This document shows positions 20,967 to 32,443 of a DNA stretch of 64,000 nt, piece by piece (position 1 is the stretch's first letter; each line of letters opens with the position of its first letter). Below the pieces are notes generated by a model. That model saw only the letters and a program-made list of their open reading frames with translations, had not been told where the DNA came from and did no database searches. The position numbers were made by a program, and so were the translations under genes. This stretch comes from Rhizobium sp. 16-449-1b (GTDB taxonomy: Bacteria; Pseudomonadota; Alphaproteobacteria; Rhizobiales; Rhizobiaceae): positions 124,001-188,000 of the forward strand of contig NZ_JAGHMH010000014.1 in NCBI RefSeq assembly GCF_017741935.1, given 5' to 3'.

Positions 20967-22373
20967 TCACATATGGATCGGCTTGAAGAACGCCGCCAAT
21001 GCCGCTTCCTTCACTGCTTCCGACATGGTCGGGTGGGCGTGGCAGGTGCGGCCGAGGTCTTCGGCGGAGCCGCCGAATTCCATCAGGACGGCGATCTCGT
21101 GGATCATCTCGCCGGCGCCGAAGCCGACGATGTGGCCGCCGAGGACGCGGTCGGTGGTCTTGTCCGAGAGGATCTTCACGAAGCCATCCGTCGCCAGCAT
21201 GGCGCGCGCGCGGCCGTTGGCCGTGAACGGGAACTTGCCGACCTTGTAGGCGACGCCAGCCGCCTTCAGCTCTTCCTCGGTCTTGCCGACGGAGGCGACT
21301 TCGGGCTGCGTGTAGACGACGCTCGGGATGACGTCGTAGTTCACATGGCCGTGCTGGCCGGCGAGGATTTCGGCGAGTGCAACGCCCTCGTCTTCAGCCT
21401 TGTGCGCCAGCATCGGGCCCTTCACCACGTCGCCGATCGCATAGATACCGGCAACATTGGTGCGGAAGTGGCCGTCGATCTCGACGCGGCCACGATTGTC
21501 GAGCGCGACGCCCGCTTCTTCGAGACCAAGGCCAGCCGTGTAGGGAATGCGGCCGGTGGAGATCAGCACCACATCGGCTTCGACGGTGACAGCAGCGCCG
21601 CCGGCGACCGGCTCGAAGGTCACCTTCGCGCCCTTGCCGCCCTTTTCAACGCCTGTAACCTTGGAGCTCAGGTTGATGTCGACGCCCTGCTTGGCGAGCA
21701 TGCGCTGGAACTGCTTGGAGACGTCGCCATCCATCGCGCCGAGGATCTTGTCGAGATATTCGATGACGGTGACCTTGGCGCCGAGGCGCGACCATACAGA
21801 GCCGAGCTCGAGGCCGATGACGCCGCCGCCGACGACGATCATCGTCTCAGGCACCTTGTCGAGCGCGATCGCACCGGTGGAGGAAACGATCACCTTCTCG
21901 TCGATGTCGACCTTCACGCCGGGGATGCCGGCAACGTCGGAGCCGGTGGCGATGACGATGTTCTTGCCTTCGATCTCCTGGACCTTGCCGTCCTCGGCCG
22001 TAACCGAGACCTTACCGGCAGAGACGATCTTGCCGGTGCCGATGAAGCTGTCGATCTTGTTCTTCTTGAACAGGAAGGCGACGCCGTCGACGTTCGACTT
22101 CACCGTGGCGTCCTTGTGGGCCATCATCTTGTCGAGGTTCAGCTTGGGTGCTGCGACCTCGATGCCGAGCGCGTCCATGCCGTGGCCGGCCTGATGGAAC
22201 ATTTCCGACGCGTGCAGCAGCGCCTTGGAGGGGATGCAGCCGACATTCAGGCAGGTGCCGCCGAAGGTCGCGCGCTTTTCGACGACGGCGACCTTGAGGC
22301 CGAGCTGGGCCGCCTTGATGGCAGCGACATAGCCGCCGGGGCCGGTTCCGATAACGATCACATCATAGGACAT
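20967..22373 (-). CDS. lpd: Dihydrolipoyl dehydrogenase (E3)
   Basis: E3 reoxidises the dihydrolipoyl groups of 2-oxoglutarate dehydrogenase and passes electrons to NAD. The protein has 468 residues. FAD motif: VIVIGTGPGGY. Redox disulfide: GGTCLNVGCIPSK. NAD motif: VVGGGVIGLELG. The C-terminal histidine-glutamate pair lies in CHAHPTMSEAVKEA. It is the last gene of the sucCDAB cluster. Three other genes separate it from sucB. Further E3 copies for pyruvate dehydrogenase usually exist elsewhere in these genomes. Confidence 0.96.
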   Translation of the reverse strand: MSYDVIVIGTGPGGYVAAIKAAQLGLKVAVVEKRATFGGTCLNVGCIPSKALLHASEMFHQAGHGMDALGIEVAAPKLNLDKMMAHKDATVKSNVDGVAFLFKKNKIDSFIGTGKIVSAGKVSVTAEDGKVQEIEGKNIVIATGSDVAGIPGVKVDIDEKVIVSSTGAIALDKVPETMIVVGGGVIGLELGSVWSRLGAKVTVIEYLDKILGAMDGDVSKQFQRMLAKQGVDINLSSKVTGVEKGGKGAKVTFEPVAGGAAVTVEADVVLISTGRIPYTAGLGLEEAGVALDNRGRVEIDGHFRTNVAGIYAIGDVVKGPMLAHKAEDEGVALAEILAGQHGHVNYDVIPSVVYTQPEVASVGKTEEELKAAGVAYKVGKFPFTANGRARAMLATDGFVKILSDKTTDRVLGGHIVGFGAGEMIHEIAVLMEFGGSAEDLGRTCHAHPTMSEAVKEAALAAFFKPIHM

Positions 22374-22399
22374 TGTTGCTTTTCCTTTTCGTTATTTGC

Positions 22400-23044
22400 T
22401 TAGTCCGCCGCGCGGGCGAGCGCGAGACGGAAGCCGAAGCCGACCAGAGCGGCGCCGGTAATGCGGTTGAACCATTTGCCGCTGGCGATGAAACGATCGC
22501 GCACGGCCTTGACGGTGAAGAAGGTGGAGACGGCGGCAAACCAGGCGACCAGCGCGGTCGCCATGCCGATGCCGTAGCTGAACTGGATGAGGCCGGGCGT
22601 GTCGTGATGAACGAGCGTCGAAAACAGCGACAGGAAGAACAGCACCGGCTTCGGGTTCAGCGCATTGGTGATGAAGCCCATGCCGAGGCAGCGCAGCGCC
22701 GAGATCGGCTTGCGATCCTCTTCGCTTACATTGATGTCGGCCACGTTGAAGCCCGGCGCACGAAACGACTTGATGCCGAGATAGACGAGGTAGGCGACGC
22801 CGGCCCACTTGATCATCGCAAACAGCATCAGTGACTGCGACACAATCAGCCCGAGGCCGAGGATCGTGTAGCTGATGTGGAAGAGCAGCGAGAAGCCCAT
22901 GCCGATGCCGGTCATGATCGCGGCGCGGCGACCGTGCACGATGCTCTGGCGCAGGATCACCGCGAAATCGGCGCCCGGCACGACAATGAAGATCGAGAAG
23001 ACGGCCATCAGGCCGAGAAATTCGAGAACATACTGCATGCTCAT
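22400..23044 (-). CDS. LysE family amino-acid exporter
   Basis: The 214-residue membrane protein has about six hydrophobic segments. VVPGADFAVILRQSIVHGRRAAIMTGIGMG is the conserved LysE N-terminal region (shown here by its parts PGADFAVILR and GIGMG). FITNALNPKPVLFFLSLF is the second family signature. Substrates of the family include basic amino acids, homoserine and threonine; none can be chosen. AAGGGCGGT precedes ATG 23044. It lies between the SDR gene and lpd in the same orientation (gaps of about 25 bp), so it is probably co-transcribed with the TCA cluster. Confidence 0.88.
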   Translation of the reverse strand: MSMQYVLEFLGLMAVFSIFIVVPGADFAVILRQSIVHGRRAAIMTGIGMGFSLLFHISYTILGLGLIVSQSLMLFAMIKWAGVAYLVYLGIKSFRAPGFNVADINVSEEDRKPISALRCLGMGFITNALNPKPVLFFLSLFSTLVHHDTPGLIQFSYGIGMATALVAWFAAVSTFFTVKAVRDRFIASGKWFNRITGAALVGFGFRLALARAAD

Positions 23045-23069
23045 ACCGCCCTTGAAATGATGAACCCGA

Positions 23070-23822
23070 TCATCGGCCGCCGCTTACATTGAGGATCGCG
23101 CCGGTGACATAGGATGCCTCTTTGGATAGCAGATAAAGCACCGCGTCGGCGATCTCTTCCGCCGTTCCGGCGCGCTGCATCGGAATGCTCGGCGCCATAT
23201 CGCGCGCTCTGTCAGGCAGGCCGCCTGAAGCGTGGATTTCGGTGTCGATCACCCCAGGCCTCACGGCGTTGACGCGCACGCCCTCGGTCGCCACTTCACG
23301 GGCAAGCCCGATGGTGAAGGTGTCGATCGCGGCCTTGGAGGCGGCGTAATCGACATATTGCGAGGGCGAGCCGATGATCGCCGCCATCGACGAGATATTG
23401 ACGATCGCCCCGCCCTTGCCGCCATGTCTGGTCGACATGCGGCGCACGGCCTCGGCCGCGCAGAGGATCGAGCCGGTGATGTTGATGCGCATCATCCGCT
23501 CGATGCGCGCGACCGACATTTCGTCGATCCTAGAGGGTGCATCGACGATGCCGGCATTGTTGGCAAGCCCGTCCAGCCGGCCGAAGTGGCGGTCGATCGC
23601 TTCGAACATCTGCGTGATATCGGAGGCCTCGCCGACATCACCCTTGATCGCGATGGCATCCCCGCCGCCGGCCTTGATCTTCGCCACGACCTCATCGGCC
23701 GCAGCCTTGTTGGCAGCGTAATTCACGGCGACGCGCCAGCCCTTGGCGGCGGCCAGCAGGCTGATCGCAGCGCCGATGCCGCGGCTGCCGCCGGTCACGA
23801 GAAGAACGGGTTGGTCGCTCAT
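23070..23822 (-). CDS. SDR family oxidoreductase
   Basis: The protein has 250 residues. TGGSRGIG at about residue 11 binds the cofactor and NNAG follows near 88. YVDYAASKAAID holds the catalytic Tyr and Lys, with the Ser in NISSMAA. The end SYVTGAILNVSGGR is classical. ATG 23822 has AAGGA nine bases upstream and overlaps the stop of the preceding secreted-protein gene (ATGA). The substrate is unknown; the pattern resembles glucose or 3-oxoacyl reductase members. It is embedded between sucB and lpd. Confidence 0.9.
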   Translation of the reverse strand: MSDQPVLLVTGGSRGIGAAISLLAAAKGWRVAVNYAANKAAADEVVAKIKAGGGDAIAIKGDVGEASDITQMFEAIDRHFGRLDGLANNAGIVDAPSRIDEMSVARIERMMRINITGSILCAAEAVRRMSTRHGGKGGAIVNISSMAAIIGSPSQYVDYAASKAAIDTFTIGLAREVATEGVRVNAVRPGVIDTEIHASGGLPDRARDMAPSIPMQRAGTAEEIADAVLYLLSKEASYVTGAILNVSGGR

Positions 23823-24373
23823 GACGCACATTCCTTGAAGTCGAGCACATCCCAGGGCGCGACCGATGCCTTGTCCTTGCCCCAGATCGAAGAGGCGCGA
23901 ATGGCCGGGCCGATGCCGGGGAACAGGATCTTGTCGGCCGCCTGCCCGGCTTCCGGCTGCAGGTTGTCGAGTGTACCCTTGGCGTCGATGCCGTAGACCA
24001 TGCCCTGCCAGATCGTGCAGGCCTCGAGATCGGCCCCCGTTGCGTCCCCGTCAGGGCATTTGAACATGACCATCGCAAGCGACCGCGCCGGATCCTCAGA
24101 CGGCATGACATAGCCGTCGAGCGTAAGCGGCGTCTTCAAAACCTTGACCGTGAAACGATTGCTGGCAGCGGCCGCGGCTGACGCGATCGGCGTGAAGCGC
24201 AGCTCGTAGGCGCCGTCGCGATCGGCGTAGACGGCATTGGCCTGCCTGCACTCCGCCGCCATCAGCGGCTGGGCGCAAAGGGTGGCGGCGAGCAAGAGCG
24301 CAGCCGCACGCGCCACGGGGCGGCCGGAAGCGGGCGTGGTATGCGACGAGCGGAAGGCGGGTTTCAGCGACAT
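23819..24373 (-). CDS. Secreted protein of unknown function
   Basis: The protein has 184 residues. A basic start followed by RAAALLLAATLCAQPLMAAEC looks like a signal peptide with cleavage after AMAA or LMAA (the segment is quoted in part). The mature part has several cysteines (AEC, MFKCPDG, EACTIW, FKEC), which suggests disulfides in the periplasm. I do not recognise the family. It sits 54 bp after sucB and overlaps the SDR gene by 4 bp, so it is likely co-transcribed with the TCA genes. The link to 2-oxoglutarate dehydrogenase is not obvious. Confidence 0.72.
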   Translation of the reverse strand: MSLKPAFRSSHTTPASGRPVARAAALLLAATLCAQPLMAAECRQANAVYADRDGAYELRFTPIASAAAAASNRFTVKVLKTPLTLDGYVMPSEDPARSLAMVMFKCPDGDATGADLEACTIWQGMVYGIDAKGTLDNLQPEAGQAADKILFPGIGPAIRASSIWGKDKASVAPWDVLDFKECAS

Positions 24374-24427
24374 CAGGTGTTCCGGTGCTGAGGCGAAAAG
24401 GGCCGCTCGCGCGGCCCTGTCGGTCTC

Positions 24428-25663
24428 TTACAGATCGAGAACGAGGCGTTCCGGATCTTCCAGGCTTTCCTTGACGCGAACGAGGAAGGTAACCGCTTCC
24501 TTGCCGTCGACGATACGGTGGTCGTAGGAGAGCGCGAGATACATCATCGGACGGATGACGATCTGGCCGCCGACGACGACGGGACGGTCCTGGATCTTGT
24601 GCATGCCGAGAATGCCCGACTGCGGCGCGTTCAGGATCGGCGAGGACATCAGCGAACCGTAGACACCACCATTGGTGATGGTGAAGGTGCCGCCCTGCAT
24701 ATCCGCCATCGAGAGCGAACCGTCACGAGCCGACTTGGCAAGACGGCCGAGGTCCTTTTCGATCTCGGCGATCGACATCTGGTCGGCATCGCGGATGATC
24801 GGAACGACCAGGCCCTTGTCGGTGCCGACAGCCATGCCGACGTGGCAGTAGTTCTTGTAGATGATGTCGGTGCCGTCGATTTCGGCGTTGACGGCGGGCA
24901 GTTCCTTCAGCGCGTGGGTGACGGCCTTGGTGAAGAAGCCCATGAAGCCGAGCTTCACGCCGTGCTTCTTTTCGAACACGTCCTTGTACTTGGCGCGCAG
25001 TGCCATCACGGCGCTCATGTCCACCTCGTTGTAGGTGGTGAGCATGGCGGCGGTGTTCTGGGCGTCCTTCAGGCGCTTGGCGATCGTCTGGCGCAGGCGC
25101 GTCATCTTCACGCGCTCTTCGCGGCCGGCATCCTCGACCGTCGACGGGCCGCGTGCGGCGGCAGGGGCTGCCGGAGCAGCAGCGGCAGGAGCCGCGATGC
25201 CCTTGGCGACGGCGGCGATCACGTCGCCCTTCAGAACCTGGCCGCGCTTGCCGGAACCATCGACCTGATCGGCCGAGAGGTTGTTTTCAGCGAGCATCTT
25301 CGAAGCAGCCGGTGCCGGCGGCATCGAGGAAGCGGCAGCGGCAACCGGTGCGGCAGCGGCAGGAGCCGGCTCGGCGGCCTTGGCGGGGGCAGCAGCTGCA
25401 GCCGGAGCAGCAGCGGCTGCACCGGCGCTTGCGGCGATCTGGCCGAGCAGCGCGTCGAGACCGACGGTTTCGCCGGCCTGTGCGACGATTTCGGAGAGTA
25501 CGCCGGCAGCCGGTGCCGGAACTTCGATGGTCACCTTGTCGGTTTCAAGCTCCACCAGCGGCTCGTCGGCCTTGATGACATCGCCGACCTTCTTGAACCA
25601 GGTACCGACGGTTGCCTCGCTGACGGATTCACCGAGAGTTGGAACGCGGATTTCTGTGGCCAT
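24428..25663 (-). CDS. sucB: 2-Oxoglutarate dehydrogenase E2, dihydrolipoyl succinyltransferase
   Basis: The protein has 411 residues. The lipoyl domain covers about residues 1-77, with the lipoylated lysine in [10 protein letters not shown]. An Ala/Pro-rich linker follows (about 80-125). The E1/E3-binding domain comes next ([23 protein letters not shown]), then the catalytic domain ending in [13 protein letters not shown], which has the H-x-x-x-D-G active site. The chain forms the 24-meric core that receives succinyl groups from SucA and passes electrons to Lpd. The gene is 118 bp from sucA, upstream. Confidence 0.97.
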   Translation of the reverse strand: MATEIRVPTLGESVSEATVGTWFKKVGDVIKADEPLVELETDKVTIEVPAPAAGVLSEIVAQAGETVGLDALLGQIAASAGAAAAAPAAAAAPAKAAEPAPAAAAPVAAAASSMPPAPAASKMLAENNLSADQVDGSGKRGQVLKGDVIAAVAKGIAAPAAAAPAAPAAARGPSTVEDAGREERVKMTRLRQTIAKRLKDAQNTAAMLTTYNEVDMSAVMALRAKYKDVFEKKHGVKLGFMGFFTKAVTHALKELPAVNAEIDGTDIIYKNYCHVGMAVGTDKGLVVPIIRDADQMSIAEIEKDLGRLAKSARDGSLSMADMQGGTFTITNGGVYGSLMSSPILNAPQSGILGMHKIQDRPVVVGGQIVIRPMMYLALSYDHRIVDGKEAVTFLVRVKESLEDPERLVLDL

Positions 25664-25781
25664 TGTTCAAATCCTGAATTTTGATCTTTGTGATGTTTGA
25701 CGGCATTCCGGCGCGAGCGGCCGGGATCTGAATTAATGCGGAGAGGAAACGCGCCGCGCTCCCTCCCCGATCTCATTCTCG

Positions 25782-28766
25782 TTAGCCGCCGAGCGCGTCC
25801 TCGAGGAACGCGGCGAGCTGTGCCAGATGCTTGGACATCAGGCCGGTTGCGGGCGATGCCGCGGCCGGACGTCCGGTGTAGCGAACGCGCTGGTACTTTG
25901 CATCGATATGGGCAAGCACCCATTCCAGATACGGGTCGATGAACGACCATGCACCCATGTTCTTCGGCTCTTCCTGGCACCAGACCATTTCCGCGTTGCG
26001 GAAGCGGGAGAGCTCGTTGATGAGCGCCTTGGCCGGGAACGGGTAGAGCTGTTCGACGCGCAGCAGGTAGACATCGTCGATGCCGCGCTTTTCGCGCTCT
26101 TCGAGCAGGTCGTAATAGACCTTGCCGGTGCAGAGCACGACGCGGCGGATCTTGGCGTCCTTCTGCAGCTTGATCGGGCCGTCCTTGATGACCTCGGCAT
26201 CGTCCCAGAGGAGACGGTGGAACGAGGTCTCGCCGGCCATTTCGGCCAGGCCCGACACGGCGCGCTTGTGGCGCAGCAGCGACTTCGGCGTCATCAGGAT
26301 CAGCGGCTTGCGGAAGTCGCGCTTCACCTGGCGGCGCAGGATGTGGAAGTAGTTCGCCGGCGTCGTGACGTTGGCGACCTGCATGTTGTCTTCCGCGCAA
26401 AGCTGCAGGAAGCGCTCGAGGCGAGCCGACGAGTGCTCCGGACCCTGGCCTTCATAGCCGTGCGGCAGCAGGCAGACGAGGCCGGACATGCGCAGCCACT
26501 TGCGTTCGCCAGACGAGATGAACTGGTCGAACACGACCTGCGCACCGTTGGCGAAGTCGCCGAACTGGGCTTCCCAGAGCGTCAGCGCGTTCGGGCGGGC
26601 CAGAGAGTAGCCGTATTCGAAGCCGAGAACGGCTTCTTCCGACAGCATCGAGTTGATGACTTCGTAGCGCGCCTGGGTCGCCGACAGGTTGGCGAGCGGG
26701 ATATAGCGCTCTTCCGTTTCCTGATCGTAGAGAACCGAGTGACGCTGCGAGAAGGTGCCGCGTTCGCAATCCTGACCGGACAGGCGGATCTTGTGACCTT
26801 CGGTGACGAGACCGCCGAACGCCAGCGCTTCCGCCGTCGCCCAGTCGATGCCTTCGCCGGTCGAGATCATGTTGGCGCGGTTTTCCATGAAGCGCTGGAT
26901 CGTGCGGTGCGCATGGAAGCCTTCCGGGATTTCGGACAGCTTGCGGCCGATTTCCTTCAGCTGCTTCATCGGCACGGCGGTCTTGCCGCGGCGCTGCTCA
27001 TCGGCATTGTCTGCCGTGCGCAGGCCCGACCACTCGCCGTCAAGCCAGTCGGCCTTGTTCGGCTTGTAGTGCTGGCCGGCCTCGAACTCCTGCTCGAGAT
27101 GCGCGCGCCAGTCGGCCTTCATCTTCTCGACTTCGCCCTCGGTCAGCACGCCCTCGGAAACGAGACGCTCGCTGTAGAGCTGCAGAACGCTCTTGTGGGC
27201 GCGGATGACCTTGTACATCTTCGGCTGCGTGAAGGACGGCTCGTCGCCTTCATTGTGGCCGTAGCGGCGGTAGCAGAACATGTCGAGCACGACAGGCTTG
27301 TGGAACTTCATGCGAAATTCCATGGCGATCTTGGCGCCGTAGACGACGGCTTCCGGATCGTCACCGTTGACGTGCAGGATCGGCGCTTCGATCATCTTGG
27401 CGACGTCGGACGGATAGGGCGACGAACGCGAGAAGGCCGGGTTCGTGGTGAAGCCGATCTGGTTGTTGATGATGACGTGCATCGTGCCGGCAACGCGGTG
27501 ACCGCGCAGACCGGAAAGGCCGAGGATTTCGGCAATCACGCCCTGGCCGGCGAAAGCGGCATCGCCGTGGATGAGGAGCGGCAGAACCTTGGCGCGCTCC
27601 GACAGCGGAATGATGTCGCCGTCCCAGACGGTGGCGCTCATGTCCTGCTTGGCGCGGGCCTTGCCCATGACGACGGGGTCGACGATTTCAAGGTGCGACG
27701 GGTTGGCCGTCAGCGATACGTGAACCTTGTTGCCGTCAAACTCGCGGTCCGAGGAAGCGCCGAGGTGGTACTTCACGTCGCCAGAACCTTCGACTTCGTC
27801 AGGCGCGTAGGAACCGCCCTTGAACTCGTGGAAGATGGCGCGGTGCGGCTTGCCCATGACCTGGGAGAGCACGTTCAGACGGCCGCGGTGGGCCATGCCG
27901 AACACGGCTTCCTTGAGGCCGAGATGGCCGCCGCGCTTCAGGATCTGCTCAAGCGCCGGGATCAGCGATTCACCGCCGTCGAGGCCGAAGCGCTTGGTGC
28001 CCTTGAACTTGACGTCGAGGAACTGCTCGTAGCCTTCGGCTTCGATGATCTTCGACAGGATCGCCTTCTTGCCTTCGTTGGTAAAGGCAACACCCTTGTC
28101 CGGACCTTCGATCCGTTCCTGGATCCAGGCCTTTTCCTCGGGGTTCGAAATGTGCATGAACTCGACGCCGATCGTCGAGCAATAGGTGCGCTCGAGGATC
28201 TCGATCATTTCGCGAACGGTGGCGTATTCCAGGCCGAGCACGTTATCGATGAAGATCTTGCGGTCGTAGTCGGCTTCGGAGAAACCGTAGTTTTCCGGCG
28301 ACAGTTCCTTGTAGTCTTCAACGGGTGCCGCGATGCCGAGCGGGTCGAGCTTGGCGTGCAGGTGGCCGCGCATCCGGTAGGCGCGGATCATCATGATGGC
28401 GCGCACGCTGTCGCGCGTAGCCTGCAGGATGTCTGCGCCTTCGGTCGGCTTGCCGGCTGCTTCAGCCTTGGCCTTCACCTTGGTCTCGACAACCTTCTCG
28501 ATCACGCCCCAGTCACCGTCGAGCGCCGAGACGAGGTCGCCGCTGGCCTGCATCGGCCAGTTCTTCTTGCGCCAGGATGCGCCCTTGGCGGCCCGCTTCA
28601 CATCATCAGGATTGTCTTCCAGCGCCTTGAAGAAGGCGCGCCATTCTTCGTTGACCGATGCCGGGTCGTCCTCGTAGCGCGCATAGAGCTGCTCGATGTA
28701 AGCAGCGTTGGCGCCATCCAGGAACGAGGTGATCTGAAACTGCTCGTTGGCTTCTTGCCGTGCCAT
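25782..28766 (-). CDS. sucA: 2-Oxoglutarate dehydrogenase E1, thiamine-diphosphate dependent
   Basis: This 994-residue decarboxylase converts 2-oxoglutarate and transfers the succinyl unit to the lipoyl group of SucB. The N-terminal FLDGANAAYIEQLYARYEDD helps bind E2. The ThDP region shows GMAHRGRLNVLSQVMGKP and the metal-binding GDAAFAGQGV. HNEGDEPSFTQP follows, and the C-terminal pyrimidine domain includes YGYEGQGPEHSSAR. Length is in the usual range for rhizobia. A 158-bp spacer with a strong hairpin separates it from sucD. Confidence 0.98.
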   Translation of the reverse strand: MARQEANEQFQITSFLDGANAAYIEQLYARYEDDPASVNEEWRAFFKALEDNPDDVKRAAKGASWRKKNWPMQASGDLVSALDGDWGVIEKVVETKVKAKAEAAGKPTEGADILQATRDSVRAIMMIRAYRMRGHLHAKLDPLGIAAPVEDYKELSPENYGFSEADYDRKIFIDNVLGLEYATVREMIEILERTYCSTIGVEFMHISNPEEKAWIQERIEGPDKGVAFTNEGKKAILSKIIEAEGYEQFLDVKFKGTKRFGLDGGESLIPALEQILKRGGHLGLKEAVFGMAHRGRLNVLSQVMGKPHRAIFHEFKGGSYAPDEVEGSGDVKYHLGASSDREFDGNKVHVSLTANPSHLEIVDPVVMGKARAKQDMSATVWDGDIIPLSERAKVLPLLIHGDAAFAGQGVIAEILGLSGLRGHRVAGTMHVIINNQIGFTTNPAFSRSSPYPSDVAKMIEAPILHVNGDDPEAVVYGAKIAMEFRMKFHKPVVLDMFCYRRYGHNEGDEPSFTQPKMYKVIRAHKSVLQLYSERLVSEGVLTEGEVEKMKADWRAHLEQEFEAGQHYKPNKADWLDGEWSGLRTADNADEQRRGKTAVPMKQLKEIGRKLSEIPEGFHAHRTIQRFMENRANMISTGEGIDWATAEALAFGGLVTEGHKIRLSGQDCERGTFSQRHSVLYDQETEERYIPLANLSATQARYEVINSMLSEEAVLGFEYGYSLARPNALTLWEAQFGDFANGAQVVFDQFISSGERKWLRMSGLVCLLPHGYEGQGPEHSSARLERFLQLCAEDNMQVANVTTPANYFHILRRQVKRDFRKPLILMTPKSLLRHKRAVSGLAEMAGETSFHRLLWDDAEVIKDGPIKLQKDAKIRRVVLCTGKVYYDLLEEREKRGIDDVYLLRVEQLYPFPAKALINELSRFRNAEMVWCQEEPKNMGAWSFIDPYLEWVLAHIDAKYQRVRYTGRPAAASPATGLMSKHLAQLAAFLEDALGG

Positions 28767-28880
28767 GGTGTTACGCGGACGCTTCCGCCCGCCTCCTGAC
28801 TTTGTGATTTGCCGATCCCATCGACCGGCTGCCGCATCTTCATGTTCAGCCGCCTGTCCGCGGCTCAGTCTTGGTTCGAA

Positions 28881-28911
28881 CCGGGCAGCACGCGAAGCGC
28901 ATCCTGCCCGG
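28881..28911. other. Hairpin in the sucD-sucA spacer
   Basis: CCGGGCAG (28881-28888) pairs exactly with CTGCCCGG (28904-28911), with a further internal GCG/CGC pairing in the loop. There is no T-run after it on the minus strand, so it is not a standard terminator. It could be an attenuator, an RNA-processing site or a stabiliser that sets different levels of SucCD and SucAB. Confidence 0.5.
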
Positions 28912-28924
28912 TGTATAGATTGGC

Positions 28925-29827
28925 TTAGCCCTTGAGGACTTCAACCAGCGTCGTGCCGAGGCGTGCCGGCGAAGGCGAAACCTTGATGCCGGCTGCTTCC
29001 ATGGCAGCGATCTTGGATTCCGCATCGCCCTTGCCGCCGGAAACGACAGCGCCGGCGTGGCCCATGGTGCGGCCCTTCGGAGCCGTACGGCCGGCGATGA
29101 AGCCGGCCATCGGCTTCTTGCGGCCCTTCTTGGCTTCGTCGATCAGGAACTGTGCCGCGTCTTCTTCAGCCGAACCGCCGATTTCGCCGATCATGATGAT
29201 CGAGGTCGTGGCTTCGTCGGCCAGGAACATCTCGAGCACGTCGATGAACTCGGTGCCCTTGACCGGGTCGCCGCCGATGCCGACAGCCGTCGTCTGGCCG
29301 AGGCCTTCGTTCGACGTCTGGAAAACGGCTTCGTAGGTCAGCGTGCCGGAGCGCGAAACGATACCGACCGACCCCTTGCGGAAGATCGAGCCCGGCATGA
29401 TGCCGATCTTGCATTCTTCCGGCGTCAGGATACCCGGGCAGTTCGGACCGAGGAGGCGCGACTTGGAGCGGTCGAGGCGGGCCTTGACGCGAACCATGTC
29501 CATGACCGGGATACCCTCGGTGATGCAGGTGATGAACGGGATCTCGGCGTCGATCGCCTCGATGATCGCGTCAGCGGCACCAGCCGGCGGAACGTAGATG
29601 ACCGAAGCGTCGGCACCGGTGCGTTCCTTGGCTTCGGCGACCGAAGCGAAGATCGGCAGGCTTTCGCCCTTAGAGCCGGTCCAGGTTTCGCCACCCTTCT
29701 TCGGGTGGATACCGCCGACCATCTGCGTACCGTAATAGGCGAGCGCCTGTTCGGTGTGGAAAGTACCGGTCTTGCCGGTCAGGCCCTGAACGAGGACCTT
29801 TGTGTTCTTATTGACGAGAATAGACAT
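28925..29827 (-). CDS. sucD: Succinyl-CoA synthetase subunit alpha
   Basis: The 300-residue alpha subunit binds CoA and carries the phosphohistidine. The CoA-binding Rossmann domain has [16 protein letters not shown]. The active histidine lies in [30 protein letters not shown] is conserved in the family. With SucC it makes succinate and ATP or GTP from succinyl-CoA. Unlike in most species, a small membrane-protein gene separates it from sucC by about 240 bp. Confidence 0.97.
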   Translation of the reverse strand: MSILVNKNTKVLVQGLTGKTGTFHTEQALAYYGTQMVGGIHPKKGGETWTGSKGESLPIFASVAEAKERTGADASVIYVPPAGAADAIIEAIDAEIPFITCITEGIPVMDMVRVKARLDRSKSRLLGPNCPGILTPEECKIGIMPGSIFRKGSVGIVSRSGTLTYEAVFQTSNEGLGQTTAVGIGGDPVKGTEFIDVLEMFLADEATTSIIMIGEIGGSAEEDAAQFLIDEAKKGRKKPMAGFIAGRTAPKGRTMGHAGAVVSGGKGDAESKIAAMEAAGIKVSPSPARLGTTLVEVLKG

Positions 29828-29849
29828 CCGTTAATCCCGATCTCTAGCT

Positions 29850-30059
29850 TTAGCGCCTGCGAAACTTCGTCCACAAGAGGACGCCGCTACTAATCAAAAC
29901 AATGCCGCCAGCGACGAGAGGTGAAAGCTGCATGCACATTGTCAGTGCCGCCGGTGACGCATTTTCCTCAAAGGCAGCGCACCACTTTTCTTCCTCAAGC
30001 CACCAGAACCAGCAGCCGATGAGAGCCGTAATCGCGAATGCAAGTACGACCCTCAGCAT
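29850..30059 (-). CDS. Small two-helix membrane protein between sucC and sucD
   Basis: This 69-residue protein has two hydrophobic segments, [20 protein letters not shown] (about 2-21) and [19 protein letters not shown] (about 46-64). The linker is acidic ([13 protein letters not shown]) and holds two of the three cysteines, and the tail is basic (TKFRRR). It starts 8 bp after the sucC stop. AGG lies seven bases before its ATG (TAGGTAAGTGT), a good site. It ends 22 bp before sucD. Spacing and topology suggest a real gene. I know no family for it. Confidence 0.55.
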   Translation of the reverse strand: MLRVVLAFAITALIGCWFWWLEEEKWCAAFEENASPAALTMCMQLSPLVAGGIVLISSGVLLWTKFRRR

Positions 30060-30067
30060 ACACTTAC

Positions 30068-31261
<1,194 letters not shown>

Positions 31262-31300
31262 GGATCTATTCCTGATTGGATTGCGTCAGCGGTCGGCGGC

Positions 31301-32365
<1,065 letters not shown>

Positions 32366-32408
32366 TTATTTTGAGACCAGCAATTTCAATCGTTTAGAAG
32401 ACAAATTA

Positions 32409-32424
32409 CTTACGTAAACGTAAG
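32409..32424. other. Short palindrome between zapE and mdh
   Basis: CTTACGTAAACGTAAG has 7-bp arms. On the plus strand it is followed by ATTTTTTG and would resemble a terminator, but no plus-strand gene precedes it. On the minus strand it lies 20 bp after the zapE stop and is followed by TAATTTG. It may be a weak zapE terminator or an operator upstream of mdh. Confidence 0.4.
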
Positions 32425-32443
32425 ATTTTTTGTCATGAAACTG

